Positions 35,984-45,790 of a stretch of DNA of 64,000 bases are shown in pieces (the first letter of the stretch is position 1; each line of letters begins with the position of its first letter). Under the pieces are notes generated by a model. It was not told where the DNA came from and made no database searches. It saw only the letters and a list, made by a program, of their open reading frames with translations. Both the position numbers and the translations under genes were made by a program. The DNA is from Halomonas sp. SSL-5 (GTDB lineage: Bacteria; Pseudomonadota; Gammaproteobacteria; Pseudomonadales; Halomonadaceae). The stretch lies in the NCBI RefSeq assembly GCF_030708455.1, contig NZ_JAUYWF010000006.1, positions 175,330-239,329 of the forward strand, given 5' to 3'.

Positions 35984-36987
35984 CAGATCACCTTCCCCTT
36001 GAAGATGCCGGTGGGGCGCCACACCAGGATGGCGACCAGGAGGACGAAGGGCACCACGATCTTGTACTCCGTGCCGACGAAGGCCAGGCTGTCGGCGCTG
36101 GCCAGCCACTCCGGCAGGTTGTCGTGGAAGGGGCGCAGCAGCACGCTCCAGTTGAACACCGCCAGGGTCTCGGCGAAGCCCACCACGAAGCCGCCGGCGA
36201 TGGCACCGTAGGGGTGGCCCACGCCGCCGACGATGGCCGCGGCGAAGATCGGCAGCAGCAGGAAGAAGCTGAGGTCCGGCTTGAAGGTCACGTCCAGCGA
36301 CAGCAGGGTGCCGGCGATGGCCGCCAGGGCGCCGACGATCACCCAGGTCACCGCCACGATCAGGTTGGTGTTGATGCCCGAGGCGCGGGCCAGGTCGGGG
36401 TTGTCGGACATCGCCCGCATCGCCTTGCCCAGCCGCGAGCGCGACAGGAACAGATGCAGCCCCACCACGCAGACGATGGTCAGCACGAAGAGGATCACCT
36501 GGGGCTCGGTGACCACGATGGGTGCCCGGGCGCCCTCGAAGGGCAGGGCGAGGCGGAAGATCTCCTTGCGGTCGTCGACATAGAGGCTCTCGCCGCTGGT
36601 GCCGGCGAACAGCCGGATCAGCCCCTGCAGCATCAGGGTGACGCCCAGCGAGGCGATCACCATGACGATGGGCTTCACGCCGTGGGCGCGCAGCGGCTTG
36701 TAGAACGTCTTGTCGATGCCCACCGCCAGGGCCGCGGTGAGCAGCATGGCCAGCGGCAGCATCACCACCGCCGTGGGCAGCCCCAGGGCGGCACCCGCCC
36801 CGGGGAAGGCGGTGGTCAGCAGTAGCACCGTGAAGGCGCCGAAGGTCATCATGTCGGCGTGGGCGAAGTGGGCGAAACGCATGATGCTGAACACCAGGGT
36901 GACGCCCACCGCACCGATGGCGTAGATCGAGCCGGTGACACTGCCGGCGACGACCACGTAGTTGAAGAAGAAGACGAGTTCGTTCAC
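35983..36987 (-). CDS. livH: ABC branched-chain amino-acid permease LivH-like
   Basis: A 334-residue membrane protein, partner of LivM. Signatures: SGSIYAIGAVGVTLVFSIMR-type first segment, FAHADMMTFGAF, and the ATPase-contact loop SRLGKAMRAMSDNPDLARASGI. About eight membrane segments. It lies 26 bp after livF and overlaps livM by 4 bp in the operon livG-livF-livH-livM. It transports the substrate delivered by the convergent binding protein. Confidence 0.9.
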   Translation of the reverse strand: MNELVFFFNYVVVAGSVTGSIYAIGAVGVTLVFSIMRFAHFAHADMMTFGAFTVLLLTTAFPGAGAALGLPTAVVMLPLAMLLTAALAVGIDKTFYKPLRAHGVKPIVMVIASLGVTLMLQGLIRLFAGTSGESLYVDDRKEIFRLALPFEGARAPIVVTEPQVILFVLTIVCVVGLHLFLSRSRLGKAMRAMSDNPDLARASGINTNLIVAVTWVIVGALAAIAGTLLSLDVTFKPDLSFFLLLPIFAAAIVGGVGHPYGAIAGGFVVGFAETLAVFNWSVLLRPFHDNLPEWLASADSLAFVGTEYKIVVPFVLLVAILVWRPTGIFKGKVI

Positions 36988-37013
36988 GAGGTTGGTTCTC
37001 CCTGCTCCCAGGC

Positions 37014-37718
37014 TCAGCCGCCCAGGAAGCTCCTGGCCACTTCCGGATCCGCCAGCAGGGCGGCCCCGGTATCGGTGAAACGGTTCTGGCCGGCGGCCAG
37101 CACGAAGCCCTTGTCGGCGATGGCCAGCGCCTGCTTGGCGTTCTGCTCCACCATCAGGATGCCGACGCCGGCGCTGTTGACCTGCTTCACCTGCGCGAAG
37201 ATCTCGTGCATGTAGAGCGGCGAGAGGCCGGCGGTGGGCTCGTCGAGCAGCAGCACGCTGGGTTCCGCCATCAGCGCGCGACCCATGGCCACCATCTGGC
37301 GCTGACCGCCGGAGAGCTCGCCGGCGGGCTGGTGGCGTTTATCGTAGAGCGGCGGGAAGAAGTCGTAGATCTGCTTCAGCATGCGCTTGACGTTGCCCGG
37401 CTTGAGGAAGGCGCCCATCTGCAGGTTTTCCTTCACCGTCAGGCTCGGGAAGACGTTGTGCTCCTGGGGCACGAAGCCCATGCCCTGCTGTACCAGCCGG
37501 TGGGGCGGCAGGTTGTGGATGGGTTCGCCGCGCAGCAGGATCTCGCCCTGGGTAACCACAAGCAAGCCGAAGATGGCCTTGAGCATGGTGGACTTGCCGG
37601 CGCCGTTGGGGCCGACGATGACGCCTATCTGGTCGGCCTCGAGGGTCATGTTCACCCCGTTGAGGATGTTCATGCCGCCGTAGCCGCCATAGACGTCGCG
37701 CGCTTCAAGAAGTGGCAT
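37014..37718 (-). CDS. livF: ABC amino-acid ATPase LivF-like
   Basis: A 234-residue ATPase. Walker A is GPNGAGKSTML (~35-45), Q-loop GFVPQEHNVFPSLTV, signature LSGGQRQMVAMGRALM (~135-150), Walker B LLLDEPTAGLSP. It powers the LivHM permease together with LivG. Its start overlaps the 3' end of livG by 14 bp. 234 residues is normal for LivF. Confidence 0.92.
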   Translation of the reverse strand: MPLLEARDVYGGYGGMNILNGVNMTLEADQIGVIVGPNGAGKSTMLKAIFGLLVVTQGEILLRGEPIHNLPPHRLVQQGMGFVPQEHNVFPSLTVKENLQMGAFLKPGNVKRMLKQIYDFFPPLYDKRHQPAGELSGGQRQMVAMGRALMAEPSVLLLDEPTAGLSPLYMHEIFAQVKQVNSAGVGILMVEQNAKQALAIADKGFVLAAGQNRFTDTGAALLADPEVARSFLGG

Positions 37719-38484
37719 CTTGGGACGCTCCGAAGTAGGCCTCGATGACCTCTGGATTGTTCTGGATCTCCTCGATGGAGCCCTCGACCATCACGCTGCC
37801 CTGGGCGAGCACGATCACCGGATCGCAGAGCCGGGCGATCATGTCCATGTCGTGCTCGATGACCAGGAAGGTGTAGCCCATCTCGCGGTTGAGGCGTTCG
37901 ATGTTCTCCACCAGGTCGCCGAGCAGGGTGCGGTTGACCCCGGCGGCGATCTCGTCGAGCAGGACCACCCGGGCGTCGGTCATCATGGTGCGGCCGAGCT
38001 CGAGGAGCTTCTTCTGGCCCCCGGAGAGATTGCCGGCCAGCTCGTTGCGCACATGATGCAGGCCGATGAAGTCGATCACCTCCAGCGCACGGCGGCGCAC
38101 CTCGGCCTCCTGGGAGCGCACCCGGCCGGGCTTCAGCCAGGCGTTGAACAGGCTCTCACCGGCCTGGGCCGCCGGCACCATCATCAGGTTCTCCAGCGCG
38201 GTCATATGGGAGAACTCGTGGGCGATCTGGAAGGTGCGCAGCAGTCCCTTGTGGAACAGCTCGTTGGCGGGGCGGTTGGTGATCTCCTCGCCCTCGAGCA
38301 GCACCTGGCCGCTGTCCAGCGGCAGGGCGCCGGCGATGATGTTGAACAGGGTCGACTTGCCGGCGCCGTTGGGGCCGATCAGGCCGGTGATCGAGCCCGA
38401 CTCCACCGAGAGCGAGCAGTCGTTGATCACCTTGAGGCCGCCGAAGGCCTTGTTGACGTGTTGCACGTCGATCATGGATGCCAT
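37705..38484 (-). CDS. livG: ABC amino-acid ATPase LivG-like
   Basis: A 259-residue ATPase. Walker A GPNGAGKSTLFNII, Q-loop LRTFQIAHEFSHMT, signature NLSGGQKKLLELGRTMM, Walker B VVLLDEIAAGVN and switch His in VIEHDMDMI. The residue after the Walker B Glu is Ile rather than Pro (DEIAAG), a variant seen in this subgroup. It is first in the operon; upstream 38485-38545 is a direct repeat of TTGTTGTACTGA and no clear promoter. Confidence 0.9.
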   Translation of the reverse strand: MASMIDVQHVNKAFGGLKVINDCSLSVESGSITGLIGPNGAGKSTLFNIIAGALPLDSGQVLLEGEEITNRPANELFHKGLLRTFQIAHEFSHMTALENLMMVPAAQAGESLFNAWLKPGRVRSQEAEVRRRALEVIDFIGLHHVRNELAGNLSGGQKKLLELGRTMMTDARVVLLDEIAAGVNRTLLGDLVENIERLNREMGYTFLVIEHDMDMIARLCDPVIVLAQGSVMVEGSIEEIQNNPEVIEAYFGASQDATS

Positions 38485-38568
38485 GCGGTATGTCTCGTCG
38501 TTGTTGTACTGATCTTGTTGTACTGACTTGCTGTATCGGCTTGTTGTGTCATGCCGAGGCGGTGAGGG

Positions 38569-40014
38569 TCATCGCTCCTGGCTATCGTCCATCAGGAAGG
38601 TTCGGCCGGCGGCGAAGGCGCCGACGATCACCACCGCGCCGATGGTCGGGATCAGGTAGCCATCCACCTGGGGGATGGCGCGCAGGAACACGAAGGAGAC
38701 CGCCGCCGGGGCGACGAAGCGCACCAGGAAGCGCCAGGTGGCGAACCAGGTCTCGTTGGTGCGCATCTCCTTCATCACCTCGGAGTGGGTCAGCGCCCAG
38801 CCGGCGAACAGGGCGATCAGAAGGCCGCCCAGCGGCATGAAGATGTTGGTGAGCAGTTCGAAGAGGTCGAAGGCGCTGCGCCCGAACAGGCTGTGGAAGA
38901 GGCTGTCCTCGGCCCACTGGTTGAAGCTGACCACGGTCAGCAGGCCCAGCGCCCAGCTGGCCACCACCATGGCGAAGACCGCCTGGGGGCGGGTGAGGTC
39001 GAAGCGTTCCACCAGGTAGGCGGCCACCGGCTCGATCAGCGAGATGGAGGAGCTGATCGCCGCGCCCAGCACCAGGATGAAGAAGATGCCACCGATCAGC
39101 GCGCCGCCGGGCATCTCGGCGAAGGCCAGCGGCAGGGTGACGAACATCAACCCCGGGCCCTGGCCGGCGTCGAGGCCGGCGCCGAACACCAGCGAGAAGA
39201 TCGCCAGGCCGGCGACCACCGCTACCGCGGTGTCGACCATGGCGATGGCGATGGCGGTGCGGGTCAGCGAGACCTCGCCGGACATGTAGGCGCCGTAGGC
39301 CATGATGGCGCCCATGCCGAGGCTCAGGGTGAAGAACGACTGGCCCATGGCCTCGAGCCAGCCCTCGAGACTCAGGTCGGCGATATTGAAGGTGAACAGG
39401 AAGTCGGCCGCGGCGGCGAAGTCGCCGTTGGTGACGCCGTAGGCGAGCACCACCAGCAGGATCACGAACAGCGCCGGCATGATCACCCGCAGCCCGCGCT
39501 CGATGCCCTGGTGGACGCCGAGGCCGACGATCAGCCCCGAGGCGATGATGAACAGGGTGTGATAGAGGGTGAGCAGCGAGGGCGAGGCGAGCAGCGCATC
39601 GAAGCCGGCGGCGATGGTCTCGGCGTCGGCCCCGACCAGGGCACCGGTGAGCATCTGCCAGGTGTAGTGGATGGCCCAGCCGGCGATCACCGAATAGAAG
39701 CTCAGTATCAGGAAGGCCGAGACGCCACCCAGCCAGCCGATGGTTTCCCAGCCTCGCGAGGTGTGATGGGTGCGAGTCAGGAAGCGCATGCCCATGATCG
39801 GGCTGCGCCGGCTGGCGCGGCCGAGCATGGTCTCGGCGATCAGGATGGGAATGCCCACGGCGAAGATGGTCAGGGCGTAGACCAGGATGAAGGCCCCGCC
39901 GCCGTTCTCGCCGGCCAGGTAGGGAAAGCGCCACAGGTTTCCGAGCCCCACCGCCGAGCCGACCGCGGCCAGCAGGAAGGTGCCCTTGTGGGTCCAGACG
40001 TTGTGCGTGCTCAT
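38569..40014 (-). CDS. Neurotransmitter:sodium symporter (NSS) family transporter
   Basis: A 481-residue inner-membrane protein. The opening WTHKGTFLLAAVGSAVGLGNLWRFPY contains the unwound transmembrane 1 Na+ site GSAVGLGNLWRFP, and TLSLGMGAIMAYGAYM is transmembrane 6. Eleven to twelve helices follow the LeuT order. Bacterial NSS proteins import amino acids such as Leu, Tyr or Trp with Na+. The GC-rich upstream 122 bp hold no gene. It lies just before the livGFHM operon on the same strand but 84 bp away. Confidence 0.92.
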   Translation of the reverse strand: MSTHNVWTHKGTFLLAAVGSAVGLGNLWRFPYLAGENGGGAFILVYALTIFAVGIPILIAETMLGRASRRSPIMGMRFLTRTHHTSRGWETIGWLGGVSAFLILSFYSVIAGWAIHYTWQMLTGALVGADAETIAAGFDALLASPSLLTLYHTLFIIASGLIVGLGVHQGIERGLRVIMPALFVILLVVLAYGVTNGDFAAAADFLFTFNIADLSLEGWLEAMGQSFFTLSLGMGAIMAYGAYMSGEVSLTRTAIAIAMVDTAVAVVAGLAIFSLVFGAGLDAGQGPGLMFVTLPLAFAEMPGGALIGGIFFILVLGAAISSSISLIEPVAAYLVERFDLTRPQAVFAMVVASWALGLLTVVSFNQWAEDSLFHSLFGRSAFDLFELLTNIFMPLGGLLIALFAGWALTHSEVMKEMRTNETWFATWRFLVRFVAPAAVSFVFLRAIPQVDGYLIPTIGAVVIVGAFAAGRTFLMDDSQER

Positions 40015-40136
40015 CGTGGCTCCGAAGCTGAGGTCGTTGGCCGGTGGCCCAGCTCGCCACTTTGCGACAAAACCCTGTCGGGAACCAGTGGCCCGCGTTT
40101 ACGCCGCGTTAACGTCGCCGAAAATGAGGCTGTCGA

Positions 40137-40460
40137 CTAGTCATCATCGTGCTTTTCCTCGGCGTCGCCGAGGGTCGGTTCGAGGGCTCGACAATTGTCG
40201 GGCAGGCGCACGGTATCGCCCAGGGCGAGCTTGCCGTGGGACTTGAGCCGCCGCCCGTTGTCCAGCGAGATGATCGCGGCCACCTCGCCGATGCTGGTGC
40301 CCTCCACGTAGGCCTCCACCTTCACCCGCACCACGGCGCCCTCGTGGCGTGCCGAGAGGATATCGCCGGGGCCGGGGTCGGAATGGCCGCCGTCATCCTG
40401 TGCGAAATGGCGCATCACGCTGTCGGCGCCGGGGTCGTCCCACTCCACGTGCTTGTGCAT
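40137..40460 (-). CDS. Conserved hypothetical acidic protein
   Basis: A 107-residue protein starting at ATG 40460 (MHKHVEWDDPGADSVMRHFA) after AGGAGAG. It has no signal peptide or membrane segment. The middle VVRVKVEAYVEGTSIGEVAAII looks like a small beta-rich domain and the tail is acidic (GDAEEKHDDD). I do not recognise the family. It lies between the typA terminator and the NSS gene. Confidence 0.55.
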   Translation of the reverse strand: MHKHVEWDDPGADSVMRHFAQDDGGHSDPGPGDILSARHEGAVVRVKVEAYVEGTSIGEVAAIISLDNGRRLKSHGKLALGDTVRLPDNCRALEPTLGDAEEKHDDD

Positions 40461-40574
40461 CTCGACTCTCCTGTCGCTGGGTCCGGGGCGCAAGGGGTGG
40501 CGCCCCGCCTGGTACGCTTCCAGCATAGAGGGTCGCGACGCCCGGGGGAAAGCCGCTCCTGGCGGACAGCCATG

Positions 40575-40599
40575 AAAAAGCCCGCCGATCGGCGGGCTT
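40575..40599 (-). terminator. typA terminator
   Basis: On the minus strand AAGCCCGCC, GATC, GGCGGGCTT is followed by a run of Ts, 22 bp after the typA stop. Confidence 0.8.
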
Positions 40600-40620
40600 G
40601 AGAGAGCGGGGAGGCTGGCG

Positions 40621-42471
40621 TCACTTCTTGCCGGCGCGCTTGCGCTCGTTCTCGGTTAGGTGCTTCTTGCGCAGGCGGATATGGCTGGGGGTGATCTCGA
40701 CCAGCTCGTCGTCATCGAGGAATTCGATGGCCTGCTCGAGGCTGAACCTGATCGGCGGGGTCAGCACGATGTTCTCGTCGTTGCCCGTGGAGCGCATGTT
40801 GTCGAGCTTCTTGCCCTTGGTGGGGTTGACCACCATGTCGTTGGCGCGGTTGTTGATACCGATCAGCATGCCCTCGTAGACCTCGGTGGCATGGTCGATG
40901 ATCAGCTTGCCGCGCTCCTGCAGGGCATAGAGGGCGTAGGCCAGGGCCTTGCCGGAGACCATGGAGACCAGCACGCCGTTGCGGCGCTCGATGGCGGCAT
41001 CGGGCTTGAGCGGGCCGTAGTGGTCGAAGCGGCTGGTGAGGATGCCGGTGCCCGAGGTGAGGGTCATGAACTGGCCACGGAAGCCGATCAGCCCGCGCGC
41101 CGGGATGATGAAGTCCAGGCGCACGCGGCCCTTGCCGTCGGGGTTCATGTTCTTGAGCTCGCCCTTGCGGTAGCCGATCTCTTCCATGATGGCGCCCTGG
41201 TGCTGCTCCTCGCAGTCGATGATCACCTCTTCGTACGGCTCCTGCTTCTGGCCGTCGATCTCGCGGATGATCACCTCCGGGCGGCCCACGGCGAGCTCGA
41301 AGCCCTCGCGACGCATGGTCTCGATCAGCACCGAGAGGTGCAGCTCGCCGCGACCGGAGACCTTGAACTTCTCCGGGGTCTCGCCCTGCTCGACGCGCAG
41401 TGCCACGTTGTGGATCAGCTCCTGCTCGAGGCGATCCTTGATGTTGCGGCTGGTGACGAACTTGCCGTCCTTGCCGGCGAAGGGCGAGTCGTTGACCTGG
41501 AAGGTCATGGAGACGGTGGGCTCGTCCACGGAGAGCGGCGGCAGCGCCTCGACGGCGGCCGGGTCGCACAGGGTGTCGGAGATCGCCAGGCTATCGATGC
41601 CGGTGATGCAGACGATATCGCCGGCGGTGGCCTCGTCGGTCTGCACGCGCTCCAGGCCCATGTGGGTCATCACCTGGCCGATCTTGCCCTTGCGGGTGGT
41701 GCCTTCCTTGGTGATGACGGTGACCTGCTGGTTGGGCTTGACCGAGCCGCGCTTGATGCGGCCGAGGCCGATGACGCCGACGTAGCTGTTGTAGTCCAGC
41801 GCCGAGATCTGCATCTGGAAGGGGCCATCCAGCTCCACCTTGGGCGGCTCGACGATGTCGACGATGGACTGGAACATGGGGCTCATGTCCTCGGCCAGCT
41901 CGTCGGGATCGGGGCCGGCGATGCCGTTGAGTGCCGAGCAGTAGATGATCGGGAAGTCGAGCTGCTCATCGGAGGCGCCGAGGTTGTCGAACAGGTCGAA
42001 GATCTGGTCGATGACCCAGTCGGGGCGGGCGCCGGGGCGGTCGATCTTGTTGACCACCACGATCGGCTTGAGGCCCTGGTCGAAGGCCTTCTGGGTCACG
42101 AAGCGGGTCTGCGGCATGGGGCCGTCGACCGCATCGACCAGCAGCAGCACCGAGTCGACCATGGACATGACGCGCTCGACCTCGCCACCGAAGTCGGCGT
42201 GTCCGGGGGTGTCGACGATGTTGATGTGATAGGCCTGGCCGTCCGGCGACTGCCAGCGGATCGCCGTGTTCTTGGCCAGGATGGTGATGCCACGCTCCTT
42301 CTCCTGGTCATTGGAGTCCATCACGCGTTCCTGCCCCTCGGCCTTGCGGTCGAGCGTGCCGGATTGGCTGAGCAGTTTGTCGACTAGCGTGGTCTTGCCG
42401 TGGTCGACGTGCGCGATAATGGCAATGTTTCTGAGACTTTCGATATTTGAAGGACTTACGGTCGTGCTCAT
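40621..42471 (-). CDS. typA: Ribosome-associated GTPase BipA/TypA
   Basis: A 616-residue translational GTPase. ATG 42471 gives [19 protein letters not shown], the normal start. The G1 motif [12 protein letters not shown] is at ~20-31, G2 region KERGITI, G3 [12 protein letters not shown]4 NKIDRPGAR. The EF-G-like domains and the C-terminal BipA-specific domain ([19 protein letters not shown] end) are complete. It assists 50S assembly and stress or cold adaptation. Upstream ribosome binding site is weak (CACACC TT), a feature compatible with regulated translation. Confidence 0.96.
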   Translation of the reverse strand: MSTTVSPSNIESLRNIAIIAHVDHGKTTLVDKLLSQSGTLDRKAEGQERVMDSNDQEKERGITILAKNTAIRWQSPDGQAYHINIVDTPGHADFGGEVERVMSMVDSVLLLVDAVDGPMPQTRFVTQKAFDQGLKPIVVVNKIDRPGARPDWVIDQIFDLFDNLGASDEQLDFPIIYCSALNGIAGPDPDELAEDMSPMFQSIVDIVEPPKVELDGPFQMQISALDYNSYVGVIGLGRIKRGSVKPNQQVTVITKEGTTRKGKIGQVMTHMGLERVQTDEATAGDIVCITGIDSLAISDTLCDPAAVEALPPLSVDEPTVSMTFQVNDSPFAGKDGKFVTSRNIKDRLEQELIHNVALRVEQGETPEKFKVSGRGELHLSVLIETMRREGFELAVGRPEVIIREIDGQKQEPYEEVIIDCEEQHQGAIMEEIGYRKGELKNMNPDGKGRVRLDFIIPARGLIGFRGQFMTLTSGTGILTSRFDHYGPLKPDAAIERRNGVLVSMVSGKALAYALYALQERGKLIIDHATEVYEGMLIGINNRANDMVVNPTKGKKLDNMRSTGNDENIVLTPPIRFSLEQAIEFLDDDELVEITPSHIRLRKKHLTENERKRAGKK

Positions 42472-42626
42472 AAGGTGTGACTCGCTGATATGTACGCACC
42501 TATGTACACGTTCTGGTAAGTACCCTAGGCGCGGGGCAGGGATGTGGGACGCGCATTGTACAGACAAGAGGCGCTCAGGAGTAGCAAGTTCGCCGACGCA
42601 GCCGTGTACTCATCGGTGCCTCGCCG

Positions 42627-43202
42627 TCACGACCCCGGTGCGCCGGGCCTCAGCCTGCGCCTCGCTGCCGGGGTGGCGAGCTCCAGGCGAGCCCCGCAGT
42701 GGCGCAGGCGCTCCACCAGATCGGAGATCGCGTCGCGGTCGAGACGGGGGTCGCAGCCGCCGATGCGATCGTACCAGTGGCGTGCCAGGCAGATGCCGGC
42801 CGCGGTATCGGATTGCCTGCGTCCCAGCAGGCGGGCGAACAGACCCGGCGTGCTGCCTGGCAGGATCACGGCGTCGACCTCATCGGCACCCACCCGCCGG
42901 GCCAGCTGCAGCAGGGTGTAGGTGGCGTCGAGGCAGCCGATAACGGGAAACACCAGCACCGGACCGTTGGTGTTCGGGATGACGTTGGCGAGCCGCTCGC
43001 CCAGGGGGGCAGCGGGCAGGCGAAGGTGGCGGGTCCCATGGCGGCGGGCGATGCCGGCCACGCGTGGGTCACGCGTATCGTCGATCACGACCAGTTCGAA
43101 GGCCTGGTCGGCGGCGAGCGATGCCACCAGCGCCAGCTCCCGGGGCAGCCTGGCGCCGGCACTGCGGGCATCGATCAGTAGCGTGCCGGTAGGAAGGGCC
43201 AT
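42627..43202 (-). CDS. Small glycosyltransferase-A-like protein, function unknown
   Basis: A 191-residue protein starting at ATG 43202 (MALPTGTLLIDARSAGARL) after GGAGG. The alternating strands and helices with ELALVASLAAD, FELVVIDDTRDPRVA and PVLVFPVIGCLDATYTLLQLA resemble a short GT-A (family 2) fold, but the acceptor half is missing, so it may be a truncated or unrelated Rossmann protein. It is monocistronic and divergent from glnA. Confidence 0.45.
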   Translation of the reverse strand: MALPTGTLLIDARSAGARLPRELALVASLAADQAFELVVIDDTRDPRVAGIARRHGTRHLRLPAAPLGERLANVIPNTNGPVLVFPVIGCLDATYTLLQLARRVGADEVDAVILPGSTPGLFARLLGRRQSDTAAGICLARHWYDRIGGCDPRLDRDAISDLVERLRHCGARLELATPAARRRLRPGAPGS

Positions 43203-43333
43203 GCGACCTCCGAGGCCATAATAAAGAGGAGGCTCCTGATGGCGGCCAGGAGTCGCGGCCGGCGGGCAAGTTTGTAATCAAGTGTAGTATGGAGTGAGAG
43301 AATGTATCAAAGGCTTGTTGCGTTCGCCCGGCG

Positions 43334-43381
43334 TGGTACTTGATGGTGCGCAACGCTCGCTCTGAGCACCATAATGGTGCA
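43334..43381 (+). promoter_or_regulatory. Two NtrC binding sites upstream of glnA
   Basis: The proximal site AGCACCATAATGGTGCA (43365-43381) matches TGCACCAWWWTGGTGCA at 16 of 17 positions. A weaker site with one good half (TGATGGTGCG) covers 43334-43350, 31 bp away centre to centre, about three helical turns. They lie ~120-150 bp before a sigma-54 promoter. Confidence 0.8.
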
Positions 43382-43501
43382 ATTTGCCTCGGGCTGTTTC
43401 TCGCTGCGAGTCGCTGCTTCATCGGAGTGCAACCGATGTCGATGGTAAATATCTTTATATTCAGTATGTTAAAGGGTGAGTGCCGGCGTGAGGTGCAAGG
43501 T

Positions 43502-43517
43502 TGGCACGCTGCCTGCA
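43502..43517 (+). promoter_or_regulatory. Sigma-54 promoter of glnA
   Basis: TGGCACGCTGCCTGCA matches TGGCACRNNNNTTGCW with one change and has GG and GC exactly 10 bp apart. It lies 138 bp before the glnA ATG. Confidence 0.8.
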
Positions 43518-43655
43518 TTGTTATGGTCAGCGCCCGGGGATGCCGGGCCGTCGTGGGCAGCGTGCCTGCGGCGTGCTACAACAGACTGCTGGGGTTCCAG
43601 CATCGTGATGCCTGAATCACCTCAACCATCGAGCCATGCTCAACCGGAGGACACC

Positions 43656-45062
43656 ATGTCTGCCAAGACGCTCGCCCTGATCGAAGAACATGACGTCAAG
43701 TGGGTCGACCTGCGCTTCACCGATACCATCGGCAAGGAGCAGCACGTCACCATTCCCGCACGGGATGTGGATGAGGAGTTCTTCGAGAACGGCCAGATGT
43801 TCGACGGCTCTTCCATCTCCGGCTGGAAGGGCATCAACGAATCCGACATGATCCTGCGCCCCGAGGACGGCACCGCCTTCCTGGATCCCTTCACCGAGGA
43901 TTCCACCCTGGTGCTGCGTTGCGACATCATCGAGCCTGCCACCATGCAGGGCTATGACCGCGACCCGCGCTCCATCGCCAAGCGTGCCGAGGCCTACCTG
44001 CAGTCCACCGGCCTGGGCGACACCGCCTTCTTCGGCCCGGAGCCGGAGTTCTTCATCTTCGACGAGGTGCACTGGAAGACCGACATCGAAGGCGCCATGT
44101 ACAAGATCTCCTCCGAGGAGGGTGCCTGGGCCACCGATCGTCCCATCGAGGGCGGCAACCTGGCCCACCGTCCGCGGGTCAAGGGCGGCTACTTCCCGGT
44201 GCCCCCGGTGGACAGCTTCCACGACATTCGCGGTGCCATGTGCAACACCCTGGAGGCCATCGGACAGAGCGTCGAGGTGCACCACCACGAGGTGGCCAAC
44301 GCCGGCCAGAACGAGATCGGGGTCAAGTTCAACACCCTGGTCAAGAAGGCCGACGAGGTCCAGGAGATGAAGTACGTGATCCACAACGTGGCTCACGCCT
44401 ACGGCAAGACCGCCACCTTCATGCCCAAGCCGCTGGTCGGCGACAACGGCAGCGGCATGCACGTGCACCAGTCCTTCTGGAAAGAGGGCGCCAACCAGTT
44501 CGCGGGCGACGAGTACGCCGGCCTCTCCGAGATGGCCATCTACTACATCGGCGGCATCATCAAGCACGCGCGTGCCCTGAACGCCTTCGCCAACGCCTCC
44601 ACCAACTCCTACAAGCGCCTGGTGCCGGGCTTCGAGGCGCCGGTGATGCTGGCCTACTCGGCTCGCAACCGTTCGGCCTCCATCCGTATCCCCTACACCG
44701 CCAGCCCCAAGGGCAAGCGTGTCGAGCTGCGCTTCCCCGACCCGACCGCCAACCCCTACCTGTGCTTCGCGGCGATGCTGATGGCCGGCATCGATGGCAT
44801 CAAGAACAAGATCCACCCCGGCGATGCCATGGACAAGAACCTCTATGACCTGCCGCCGGAAGAGGGCAAGAAGGTGCCGACCGTGGCTCACAGCCTCGAC
44901 CAGGCCCTGGAGGCGCTGGACAAGGATCGTGCCTTCCTGACCGAGGGTGGCGTGTTCACCGACGACATGATCGACGCCTACGTCGAGCTGAAGATGGAAG
45001 ACGTGGATCGCATGCGCATGGCCACGCATCCGGTCGAGTTCGACATGTACTACAGCTGCTGA
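43656..45062 (+). CDS. glnA: Type I glutamine synthetase
   Basis: A 468-residue enzyme, the length of GSI-beta. ATG 43656 ([20 protein letters not shown]) follows CCGGAGG. It makes glutamine from glutamate, ammonia and ATP as a dodecamer. Visible landmarks: [13 protein letters not shown], the metal/ATP block [13 protein letters not shown], the glutamate loop [10 protein letters not shown] and the adenylylation site [10 protein letters not shown], so GlnE control applies. All Arg codons I read are CGN, none AGA. Expression is set by NtrC and sigma-54; a terminator follows. Confidence 0.98.
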   Translation: MSAKTLALIEEHDVKWVDLRFTDTIGKEQHVTIPARDVDEEFFENGQMFDGSSISGWKGINESDMILRPEDGTAFLDPFTEDSTLVLRCDIIEPATMQGYDRDPRSIAKRAEAYLQSTGLGDTAFFGPEPEFFIFDEVHWKTDIEGAMYKISSEEGAWATDRPIEGGNLAHRPRVKGGYFPVPPVDSFHDIRGAMCNTLEAIGQSVEVHHHEVANAGQNEIGVKFNTLVKKADEVQEMKYVIHNVAHAYGKTATFMPKPLVGDNGSGMHVHQSFWKEGANQFAGDEYAGLSEMAIYYIGGIIKHARALNAFANASTNSYKRLVPGFEAPVMLAYSARNRSASIRIPYTASPKGKRVELRFPDPTANPYLCFAAMLMAGIDGIKNKIHPGDAMDKNLYDLPPEEGKKVPTVAHSLDQALEALDKDRAFLTEGGVFTDDMIDAYVELKMEDVDRMRMATHPVEFDMYYSC

Positions 45063-45123
45063 TGATCGCCGTCGCCCCCTGCGGGGCGGCGCGACACGCT
45101 GAACCAGCACTCGTTGAACCAGC

Positions 45124-45154
45124 AAAGGGGTTCCGCTACCGGCGGAACCCCTTT
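45124..45154 (+). terminator. glnA terminator
   Basis: AAAGGGGTTCCGC (45124-45136) and GCGGAACCCCTTT (45142-45154) are exact complements around TACCG, followed by CTTCTC. Confidence 0.85.
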
Positions 45155-45229
45155 CTTCTCTACACTATCCAACGCAGAGTGAGATGCCGAGCCATCCCGG
45201 CTCACGCAGCGACAAGCAGGGGGCGATCC

Positions 45230-45790
45230 ATGAACAAGGCAGTGCTGACGCTGGTGCTGGTCATGACCTTCGGCGTGGCCGCCGAGGCCCAGAAGATCTA
45301 TCGCACCACGGATGCCCAGGGCAATGTGGTGTTCACCGACAACCCAGACCGTGGCGGCGAGCAGGTGGAGCTGGCGCCGGTCACGGTGGTGCCCTCCACC
45401 GGCGAAGTGCGCACCGGGGGTGCTCCTCGCGTCGAGGGGGCCGCGGCGCCATCCGCTTCACCGGGCCAGCCGTTCATGCCCTACGACAGCTTTCGCATCG
45501 TCTCGCCGACCCACGAACAGGCTTTCCCGGTGGGGGCGGCCGGCAATATCACCGTGGATCTGGGGGTCGAGCCGGGCCTGCGCGAGGACCATCGCGTCAG
45601 GCTGCTGGTGGATGGCCGGGTCAGCCAGTCGGCGATGCATACCACGGCCTTCATGGTGCCCAACATGAACCCCGGGGAGCATGTGCTGCAGGCCGAGCTG
45701 CTGGATGCCGGCGGTGAGGTGCGCCACCGCACCTCGCCGGTGACCATCTATGTGCTGCGTGCCAACGTGAATCGCCAGCCAGCCGGTTAG
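45230..45790 (+). CDS. DUF4124-domain exported protein, possibly truncated by an in-frame TAG
   Basis: A 186-residue protein starting at ATG 45230 (MNKAVLTLVLVMTFGVAAEA), a signal peptide. The DUF4124 motif KIYRTTDAQGNVVFTDNPDRG follows directly (~20-40). The rest (FRIVSPTHEQAFPV... VRLLVDGR) is an Ig-like beta domain ending at VLRANVNRQPAG then TAG. The same frame stays open for 80 more codons to a TGA at 46031-46033. DUF4124 proteins between glnA and ntrB are common in marine gammaproteobacteria. Their function is not known; a cell-envelope role is likely. Confidence 0.8.
   Translation: MNKAVLTLVLVMTFGVAAEAQKIYRTTDAQGNVVFTDNPDRGGEQVELAPVTVVPSTGEVRTGGAPRVEGAAAPSASPGQPFMPYDSFRIVSPTHEQAFPVGAAGNITVDLGVEPGLREDHRVRLLVDGRVSQSAMHTTAFMVPNMNPGEHVLQAELLDAGGEVRHRTSPVTIYVLRANVNRQPAG

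Noticed and set aside
34949..36211. A 420-codon plus-strand frame opposite livM/livH
   Set aside because: His/Gln/Ala/Gly-rich noise; the liv genes on the minus strand are certain.
38785..40140. A 451-codon plus-strand frame opposite the NSS transporter
   Set aside because: Low-complexity Gly/Arg/His/Gln composition typical of an antisense shadow in GC-rich DNA; the minus-strand transporter has clear signatures.
43617..45125. A 502-codon minus-strand frame opposite glnA
   Set aside because: Val/Leu/His/Gly-rich antisense shadow of glutamine synthetase.
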